From Bog-877 sp050734135 (GTDB lineage Bacteria; Chloroflexota; Dormibacteria; Aeolococcales; Bog-877): a DNA stretch of 64,000 nt. Numbering within the stretch: the first letter of the stretch is position 1; every line of letters starts with the position of its first letter. The position numbers and the translations under genes were made by a program. The stretch covers positions 1 to 64,000 of the forward strand of contig JBOHUG010000010.1 of NCBI GenBank assembly GCA_050734135.1, read 5' to 3'. Positions 58,807 to 64,000 of this stretch are shown piece after piece. The notes under the pieces were generated by a model, which saw only the letters and a list, made by a program, of their open reading frames with translations, did no database searches and was not told where the DNA came from.

Positions 58807-59088
58807 GTGGCGCGCCTCTCCAGCCCTCACCCCGCCGCCCTCCGGGTCTGCGCCCGGACCGGCTGTTTGTCCCTGGTGAAGAAGCAGACCGCCAAGTACT
58901 GCAGCGTTCAGTGCTCCAGCCTCGACCCCGACCGCCGAGCTCGGCTGCGGGAGCGGGCCCGCTCCGGCCGGCTTCTCCCCATGGCCCGGCAGCTGCGGCT
59001 CGACTTCGAGAGCGAGGAGATGGGGCTGGCCCTCTTGGACCACCTACGAGAAGAGATTCCACTCGGATTGTCTCGCTGGGCGGTCTGA
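58807..59088 (+). CDS. small FCS-like zinc-finger protein
   Basis: The 93-residue protein has RVCARTGCLSLVKKQTAKYC followed by SVQC, a C-x4-C...YC-x3-C zinc site. The rest is basic, then ends LLDHLREEIPLGLSRWAV. It resembles small regulatory zinc fingers. The promoter places transcription start close to the GTG, so the mRNA is probably leaderless. It lies just outside the right att site and may be chromosomal or a remnant of older element DNA. Confidence 0.55.
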   Translation: MARLSSPHPAALRVCARTGCLSLVKKQTAKYCSVQCSSLDPDRRARLRERARSGRLLPMARQLRLDFESEEMGLALLDHLREEIPLGLSRWAV

Positions 59089-59127
59089 GGCAGTGGCCCG
59101 CCCCAATCGCCAACGGTAGCCGCCCCT

Positions 59128-59310
59128 CTAGCGTCTGGCTAGATCGGCCCCCACCGCGGCCGCGGCACTTCGGATGTCTGCCTCGGTGACGGTAACCAAC
59201 AGGCTCAGCTCACAGCGATGGCAGACGATATGGAAGGTGGTCGGCTCCGGGATGGCCCGGGCTACCTCCTGGCGGAGACCGCAGCTTTCACAGGTGACGA
59301 CCGCTCGCAT
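59128..59310 (-). CDS. small zinc-ribbon protein
   Basis: From the ATG at 59310 the protein has 60 residues: AVVTCESCGLRQEVARAIPE, TTFHIVCHRCELSLLVTVTE, then a helix. Two CxxC knuckles form a zinc ribbon. A longer start (59355) has no ribosome site and adds residues before the ribbon. Function unknown. It is next to the MFS gene, same strand, 60 bp downstream. Confidence 0.55.
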   Translation of the reverse strand: MRAVVTCESCGLRQEVARAIPEPTTFHIVCHRCELSLLVTVTEADIRSAAAAVGADLARR

Positions 59311-59372
59311 GGTGCCATTTAGCCCCGGCCAGCCGAGAGTCGAGCCCTTCGCCAACGGACTTCGACATCTCG

Positions 59373-60725
59373 CTACGCGCTCGTAACCGGCCCCTGTGGC
59401 TCATCTCGAGCCGTGCCCCAGCCGCGGCGCCATCCCACCAGCCCGGTCATGATCAGGGCCAGCCCCAGGCCGCCGACCACATCGCTCGCCCCCACCACGT
59501 CGGCGATGGCACCGGCGGCCATGAGCGGGACCGCGATGGCCAAGTTGATGGCGAGGAAGGCACCGCCAAAGATCTTGCCTCTGGTCGCCTCCTCGGTCTC
59601 CTCTTGGATCAGCACCAGGCAGGGAATCAGCACCGCACCCAGGCCGAGACCGAATACCACCGCCACCACGATCGCCAGGGGAATCAGGGCTGCGTCGATG
59701 TGCAGCCGATCAAGGATGGGGGGGAGTACTCCCAGCACAACCATGGCCGCCCCCGCCAGCCCGAGCCCGCGCACGACAGTGGTCGGACCTGGTCCCGACG
59801 CCGAGGCCCGGCGGCTCACCACGGTTCCGGCGACCACCATCCCCACGGTCGCTGGGATCAGAAGGATGTAGCTGTCGTGGGGGCTGCGCAGGAGCACGTG
59901 CTGCATGTAGCCGGCGGAGAGGGCGAATATCGTGAACACGATCGCCAGAGCCAGGGTCAGCATGGCAAAGGCAAAGGGGAGCACCCGGCTGGCGCGGACC
60001 ACCTCCCATGTGTCCCTGATCTCGGACCAGGTACTGCTCCAAGGGGCCCGCATCGAGGCACCACCGGCGGCCTCGGTGGCCGCGAGCTTGGGCTTGATGA
60101 GCCAGATCGAGCCAGCCGCCACCGCGAACAGGCCGGCTCCGAAGTAGTAGGGGCCCTCCAGCCCGAGCAGTCCCTGGGCGAGTGAGGCCAGCGGCACCGA
60201 GAGGACGATGGTGACGATGATGGTGATCGTGAACAGGGATGTGGCGGCGGCGAGGTCGCGGCGCTTGACCAGTCTCGGGATGCTGGCCGCCTCGGCGGGG
60301 GCGAAAAGCTGACCCACCCCAGCGAAGATGAAGGTGATGACGTAGAGCGGTAGCACCTGGTGCTGAGCCACCCCGGTGATCTCTAGGGCCGGGACCATCA
60401 GCACCATCACCCCCCGGGAGAGGTTGGTCCAGATCATCATGGTCTTCTTGTCGTAGCGGTCGGCCAGAATCCCGGCCGGAATCGACAAGAAGACGGCGGG
60501 AATGGTGTAGGCGAGCAGCAGCGCTGCGTCGCTCAGGTACAGATGGGTGAGCGAGTAGATCGAGAGGAGAAGGGAGAAAGCGAAGAACTTGTCGCCCAGC
60601 TGGGCTGCCACCTGGGCTCCCCAGAGAAGTCGGAAATCTCGGGCCCGAAGAGCTTCCCGGAAGCCCGTGGGACCTAGATCAGCCGCCACCTCGGCGACAG
60701 GTCCGGGCGGAGCCTCGACCGGCAT
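59373..60725 (-). CDS. major facilitator superfamily transporter
   Basis: The 450-residue protein has about twelve hydrophobic segments, with PAGILADRYDKKTMMIWTNL (the MFS loop 2-3 motif) and VGQLFAPAEAASIPRLVKRR. The arrangement resembles the MFS_3 (EntS-like) exporters of siderophores or drugs. The substrate is unknown. It follows rsmA by 13 bp and probably ends that operon. Confidence 0.82.
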   Translation of the reverse strand: MPVEAPPGPVAEVAADLGPTGFREALRARDFRLLWGAQVAAQLGDKFFAFSLLLSIYSLTHLYLSDAALLLAYTIPAVFLSIPAGILADRYDKKTMMIWTNLSRGVMVLMVPALEITGVAQHQVLPLYVITFIFAGVGQLFAPAEAASIPRLVKRRDLAAATSLFTITIIVTIVLSVPLASLAQGLLGLEGPYYFGAGLFAVAAGSIWLIKPKLAATEAAGGASMRAPWSSTWSEIRDTWEVVRASRVLPFAFAMLTLALAIVFTIFALSAGYMQHVLLRSPHDSYILLIPATVGMVVAGTVVSRRASASGPGPTTVVRGLGLAGAAMVVLGVLPPILDRLHIDAALIPLAIVVAVVFGLGLGAVLIPCLVLIQEETEEATRGKIFGGAFLAINLAIAVPLMAAGAIADVVGASDVVGGLGLALIMTGLVGWRRGWGTARDEPQGPVTSA

Positions 60726-60738
60726 GGCGGCGAATATA

Positions 60739-61584
60739 TCACCCGATCGCGGTTGTTCTATCGCGCACCGCCCCCACCAGTCGCCGCCACTCCTCTAGGT
60801 CTAGGCTGCCCGGCCGCCGGACCGGGTCAATCTCAATCGACTGCAGGAGCTCCGCCGCCTCCGCGGGAGAGATCTCCAGTGAGCGGCCGAGACCGTGGTG
60901 AAGCTGCTTGCGTCGAGCTTGGAACATGGGGCGTGCCAGGGTCGCCAGCTCCGCGCTCAGCGCTGAGTCGGCACCAGCGCGGGGACGCACCGTGATCAGG
61001 CTGCTGTGCACCTGCGGCTGCGGCCAGAAGCTCTCGGGGGAAACGTCGAACTCCACCTTCACCTCTGCGACCACCCGCAGCACCAGCGTCGCCAGCGACC
61101 ACTCCCCCTGCGGCGCCGCTAGCCGGCGGCCGACCTCCCGCTGGACCAGCAGGTGGCAGACCTCCGGTGGCGGATCCCAGCCCAGGAGCCAGGGCAGCAG
61201 GACTCCGGTGATCTGGTACGGCAGATTGCCGAGGACCGTAGGCCTGGCCAGCCCCACCTGCCCCGGCACCACCTGGAGGATGTCCGCTTCGACAACCGTG
61301 AGTTCGGGGTAGTGGTGCCGGAGCAGCCCCAAGGCGGCAACGCAGCGGGGGTCGAGTTCCACCCCCACCACCCGCACCCCGGACTCGAGTAGTCCTTGGG
61401 TAAGCGCTCCTAGGCCGGGTCCGATCTCGAGGACCTCCTCCGCCGGCGCGGCGGTGGCGGCGATGGCGTCGCGCACCGCGCGGTCGACCAGGAAGTTCTG
61501 CCCCAGCTCCCGTCTGGGGCTGATTCCGAACCGGCGCGCCACCGCCCGGGCGGTTCCAGGCGCGCAGAGGTCGGGCGCACTCAA
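60739..61584 (-). CDS. rsmA: 16S rRNA dimethyladenosine transferase (KsgA)
   Basis: From a TTG at 61584 that overlaps the tatD stop (TTGA), the 281-residue protein reads RRELGQNFLVDRAVRDAIA, VLEIGPGLGALTQGLLESGV, VVEADILQVVPG and LGNLPYQITGVLLPWLLG: all KsgA motifs. It dimethylates two adenosines near the 3' end of 16S rRNA. The frame is open further upstream, but the TTGA overlap matches the style of this operon. Confidence 0.9.
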   Translation of the reverse strand: MSAPDLCAPGTARAVARRFGISPRRELGQNFLVDRAVRDAIAATAAPAEEVLEIGPGLGALTQGLLESGVRVVGVELDPRCVAALGLLRHHYPELTVVEADILQVVPGQVGLARPTVLGNLPYQITGVLLPWLLGWDPPPEVCHLLVQREVGRRLAAPQGEWSLATLVLRVVAEVKVEFDVSPESFWPQPQVHSSLITVRPRAGADSALSAELATLARPMFQARRKQLHHGLGRSLEISPAEAAELLQSIEIDPVRRPGSLDLEEWRRLVGAVRDRTTAIG

Positions 61585-62381
61585 GGAGCCGGGATCCCCA
61601 GGGCCCGGCGGGTGTTCTCGGTTGTGACCGCGGAGAGCGACTCCAGGCAGTCGCCCCGGAGAACCGCCAACCACTGGGCTGTGGTCCGCACCATGGCCGG
61701 CTGGCTGGTCCGTCCTCGGAGGGGCTCGGGGGCGAGAAAGGGCGCATCGGTCTCGACCAGGAGCAGCTCGGACGGAACTTTCCGGGCGGCGGCCTGGAGG
61801 TCGGCCGCTGACTTGAACGTGACATTGCCGGCAAAGGAGCAGTAGAGCCCCCGCGCTGCGGATGCGGTCGCGAACGCGGGACCGCCGCTGAAGCAGTGCA
61901 GAATCCCGGTCACCGGCGGTCCTTGATCCAGCAGTTCGAGCAGGTCCTGGTGTGCTTGGCGCTGGTGAATGACCAAGGGCTTGCTCAGCTCGGCGGCCAG
62001 CTGGAGCATGGTCCGGAAGATCTCCCGCTGCATCTCTTTGGCGGTCTCGAGATTGACGGAGCGGAAGAAGTAGTCCAAACCGACCTCCCCCACCGCCAGG
62101 GCCTTGGGGTGGGTCAGCATCTCGCGCATCTGCAGGAGCTCATCGGCGTTGGGCGGCTGCCGATTGACTGGGTGCCAGCCGACCGTGAAGAAGATTTGGG
62201 GGAAGGTCTCGGCCAGCTCCAGGCCAGCCCGACTCTCCACCAGATCGTCGCCGCTGGTCACCATCTGCACCACCCCAGCCGCAGCCGCCTGCTCGACCAC
62301 TTCCGCCACGCTCACTCCCCGACGCTCGACCTCGTCCAGATGGCAGTGGGCGTCGATCAACTCCACGTCTCGTTTAGACAC
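61581..62381 (-). CDS. tatD: TatD-family metal-dependent DNase
   Basis: From the GTG at 62381, overlapping the rsmI stop by 8 nt, the 266-residue protein has ELIDAHCHLDEVERRGVSVA (HxH metal ligands), AVGEVGLDYFF, PLVIHQRQAHQDLLELL, GILHCFSGGPAFATASAARG and LLVETDAPFLAPEPLRGR. TatD proteins are 3' to 5' exonucleases acting on DNA and possibly RNA. The longer frame upstream is non-coding. Confidence 0.9.
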   Translation of the reverse strand: MSKRDVELIDAHCHLDEVERRGVSVAEVVEQAAAAGVVQMVTSGDDLVESRAGLELAETFPQIFFTVGWHPVNRQPPNADELLQMREMLTHPKALAVGEVGLDYFFRSVNLETAKEMQREIFRTMLQLAAELSKPLVIHQRQAHQDLLELLDQGPPVTGILHCFSGGPAFATASAARGLYCSFAGNVTFKSAADLQAAARKVPSELLLVETDAPFLAPEPLRGRTSQPAMVRTTAQWLAVLRGDCLESLSAVTTENTRRALGIPAP

Positions 62382-63072
62382 CAACTGATCTCCCCTTGCC
62401 CGGAGGTGCCTCGACGACGATGGTGCACTCGCCTTTGGGAGGGTTGAGGCGGAACTGGGAAGCCAGCTCCGCCGCCGTCCCGAAATACCAACTCTCGTGC
62501 AGCTTGGAGATCTCCCGGGCGACGGCGACCCGGCGCTGGGCCAGCACCTCAGCTGTCCACTCCAGCGTGGCTGCCAATCGGTGAGGCGACTCATAGAACA
62601 CCAGCGCCCAGCTGTCACCGGCCTGAAGCAGCCGCTGGCTTCGGGACTTGGTGCGGGGCAGGAAGCCCAGGAAGAGGAAACGGTCGGCACGCAGCCCACT
62701 GGCTGAGACGGCGGCCGCCACCGCGGAGGGTCCCGGCACGGCCACCACCTCGAAGCCGGCCGCCCGGGCGGCCGCAATCAGTCGCCGCCCGGGATCGCTG
62801 ATGGCGGGCGTTCCTGCGTCCGACACCAGGGCCACGTCTCCGCTCTCCAGTTGCTCTAGGACGCGGGGAATCCGCTGCTCCTCCTGCTCTCCGGGGAGCG
62901 AGATCAAACGGGGCCGGATCTTCAAACCCCGGAGGAGCAGTCCGCTGTGCCGGGTGTCTTCCGCCACCACCGCCGACGCCTGAGCCAGGATCGAAAGCGC
63001 TCGGGGCGATAGGTCAGCTAGGTTCCCGATCGGAGTCGCGACCACGTAGAGCACGCCCGCCAAAGCGGTCAA
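62374..63072 (-). CDS. rsmI: 16S rRNA 2'-O-methyltransferase RsmI
   Basis: The 232-residue protein shows GVLYVVATPIGNLADLSPRA, VVAEDTRHSGLLLRGLKIRP, ALVSDAGTPAISDPGRRLIA, VVAVPGPSAVAAAVSASGL and FLFLGFLPRTKSRSQRLL. It methylates the ribose of C1402 in 16S rRNA. A TTG start overlaps the nadE stop (TTGA). Sits with rsmA, another decoding-centre methylase, in one operon. Confidence 0.94.
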   Translation of the reverse strand: MTALAGVLYVVATPIGNLADLSPRALSILAQASAVVAEDTRHSGLLLRGLKIRPRLISLPGEQEEQRIPRVLEQLESGDVALVSDAGTPAISDPGRRLIAAARAAGFEVVAVPGPSAVAAAVSASGLRADRFLFLGFLPRTKSRSQRLLQAGDSWALVFYESPHRLAATLEWTAEVLAQRRVAVAREISKLHESWYFGTAAELASQFRLNPPKGECTIVVEAPPGKGRSVGV

Positions 63073-63890
63073 TGGCCCCAGTCGCGGGGATAGCGAAAGT
63101 CCTGACCCACGCTGCGAGTCGAGAGCTTGGCGATCAAGGGAGGTCGGCGCTTGAACTGGGAGGCACGAACCCGCCCCCAGATCAGCTGGACCAACGCGGG
63201 GTCCAGTCCCCGCTCGCTCAGCTCAGCCGGGGCACGACGCTCGTCAACGAGTTGGAAGAGTATGCGATCGGCCTCCTGATAGGTGAACCCCAAATCAACC
63301 TCGTCTGACTGACCGGCAAAGAGGTCAGCGGAAGGAGCCTTGTCGATGATCCGCTGCGGCAGCCCGAGGTGGCGGGCCAGCTGAAATAGTTGGGTCTTAT
63401 ACAGATCGCCCAGCGGATTGAGGGCGTGGGCGCCATCGCCCCAGAGGGTGGTGTAACCGAGCAGGAGCTCGGATTTGTTGCTGGTCCCGAGCACCAAGGC
63501 TGACTTGGTGGCAGAGATGTCGTAGAGGATGCTCATCCGCTCCCTCGCCATCTTGTTGCCCCGCCGAGTGGCATCCGCCTCCGGGAAGCGGGAGAAGTAG
63601 GCGTCGATCTGGGGCGTGATCTCGATTTCGAAGAGCCCGATTCGCAACTGTCCTGCCAGGAGCTGGGCGTCCTCCAGGCTGCCGGGGGCGCTCTCTCGAT
63701 ACGGCAGCGCAAGGCCCGTGACCGCCTCCTGGCCGAGCGCCGTCACCGCCAGCCGCGCTGATACTGCCGAGTCGATTCCCCCGGAGATGGCCACCACCAC
63801 GCCCTTGGCGCCCACCTTCAGGACCTCGTCCCGGATGAAATCGGTCAGGATCCCCGCCACCAACTCCACGTTGATGGCGAGATCAGTCAT
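63069..63890 (-). CDS. nadE: NAD+ synthetase, ammonia-dependent type
   Basis: From the ATG at 63890 the protein has 273 residues with the PP-loop VVAISGGIDSAVSARLA, GLALPYRESAPGSLEDAQLL, GTSNKSELLLGYTTLWGDGA and ADLFAGQSDEVDLGFTYQEA. It has no glutaminase domain. The upstream gene, overlapping by 8 nt, appears to be a carbon-nitrogen hydrolase, which could supply ammonia. A longer start at 63938 is excluded by that overlap. Confidence 0.93.
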   Translation of the reverse strand: MTDLAINVELVAGILTDFIRDEVLKVGAKGVVVAISGGIDSAVSARLAVTALGQEAVTGLALPYRESAPGSLEDAQLLAGQLRIGLFEIEITPQIDAYFSRFPEADATRRGNKMARERMSILYDISATKSALVLGTSNKSELLLGYTTLWGDGAHALNPLGDLYKTQLFQLARHLGLPQRIIDKAPSADLFAGQSDEVDLGFTYQEADRILFQLVDERRAPAELSERGLDPALVQLIWGRVRASQFKRRPPLIAKLSTRSVGQDFRYPRDWGH

Positions 63891-64000
63891 CGCCGGGAAG
63901 TCCCAACTGGCGCTGGACCACATCGATCCGCTCGTCACGGAGGAGCGGGAAGGCGATCCGGGCCCGGCGCAAGTCGCCCCGAACCAGCTCGGCGTACAGC
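63883..64000 (-). CDS. C-terminal end of a carbon-nitrogen hydrolase (partial)
   Basis: The window cuts the gene. The 38 visible residues, LYAELVRGDLRRARIAFPLL and RDERIDVVQRQLGLPGDD, match the end of nitrilase-type proteins (RxARxxFPLLRDER). It overlaps nadE by 8 nt, so it is the upstream member of the operon. It may act as glutaminase for NadE, but other nitrilase reactions are possible. Confidence 0.55.
   Translation of the reverse strand, partial: LYAELVRGDLRRARIAFPLLRDERIDVVQRQLGLPGDD

Noticed and set aside
1..64000. CRISPR array, rRNA operon
   Set aside because: No regularly spaced repeat with unique spacers and no rRNA sequence was found in the window.

Overview
The window is high-GC bacterial chromosome with dense minus-strand operons, stop/start overlaps of the ATGA, GTGA and TTGA type, AGGAGG-type ribosome sites and sigma70-like promoters. 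Several families point to a Gram-positive-type high-GC lineage: PspA with PspAA and PspAB, an F420-type PPOX oxidoreductase, a DUF664/DinB protein and an actinomycete-style integrative element. The fused SecDF and the order yebC-ruvCAB-queA-tgt-secDF-rimP-nusA-infB-rbfA-truB-ribF also occur in Chloroflexota- or Dormibacterota-like genomes. I cannot choose between Actinomycetota and those groups from this sequence alone.

Region 1 (1-6717) is an integrative element next to tRNA-Thr(GGT). Before it lie a small secreted protein and a VapBC-like pair whose toxin is truncated. The element carries a small HTH protein, a Rep_trans-type initiator, an FtsK/TraSA-like DNA translocase, SSB, a GntR regulator with two matching operator sites, and a tyrosine integrase. 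This is the layout of an actinomycete integrative conjugative element; only the tRNA-side end is visible.

Region 2 (6718-18311) holds stress and housekeeping genes: a DinB protein, a YCII-family gene broken by one in-frame TAG, an ArsR-AHSA1 pair, tRNA-Tyr, csaA, a PspA-PspAA fusion with PspAB and HtpX, a heterodimeric ABC exporter with one degenerate nucleotide-binding domain, a second PspA with a predicted membrane segment, and a GlsB/YeaQ-type membrane protein.

Region 3 (18347-44830) is core information processing, almost all on the minus strand: ribF, truB, nrnA, rbfA, infB, ylxR, nusA, rimP, secDF, tgt, queA, ruvB, ruvA, ruvC, yebC, tyrS, then an oxidoreductase, an amidohydrolase, mpg, a methyltransferase, pheT, pheS, rplT, rpmI, infC and thrS. 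One plus-strand locus at about 36650-36932 looks like an independent small RNA. infB and infC both appear to start at non-AUG codons of the type discriminated by IF3, at the same spacing from an AGGAGG.

Region 4 (44783-58315) is a 13.5-kb integrated element bounded by a 49-bp direct repeat of the 3' part of tRNA-Val(GAC). It encodes an integrase related to the first one, an excisionase-like protein, an XRE protein, a primase-helicase whose 3' end carries an iteron-like repeat cluster, a ParB-methyltransferase fusion, several small zinc-finger proteins, a serine resolvase, and a cargo block of ParB-like protein, PD-(D/E)XK-type protein and Clp-fold serine protease. An IS21-family remnant and a tRNA-Thr-like fragment sit near its right end. 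No transfer ATPase was found, so it is probably mobilizable or a satellite rather than self-conjugative.

Region 5 (58316-64000) returns to chromosome: two small zinc-ribbon genes and a minus-strand operon of a carbon-nitrogen hydrolase (partial), nadE, rsmI, tatD, rsmA and an MFS transporter.
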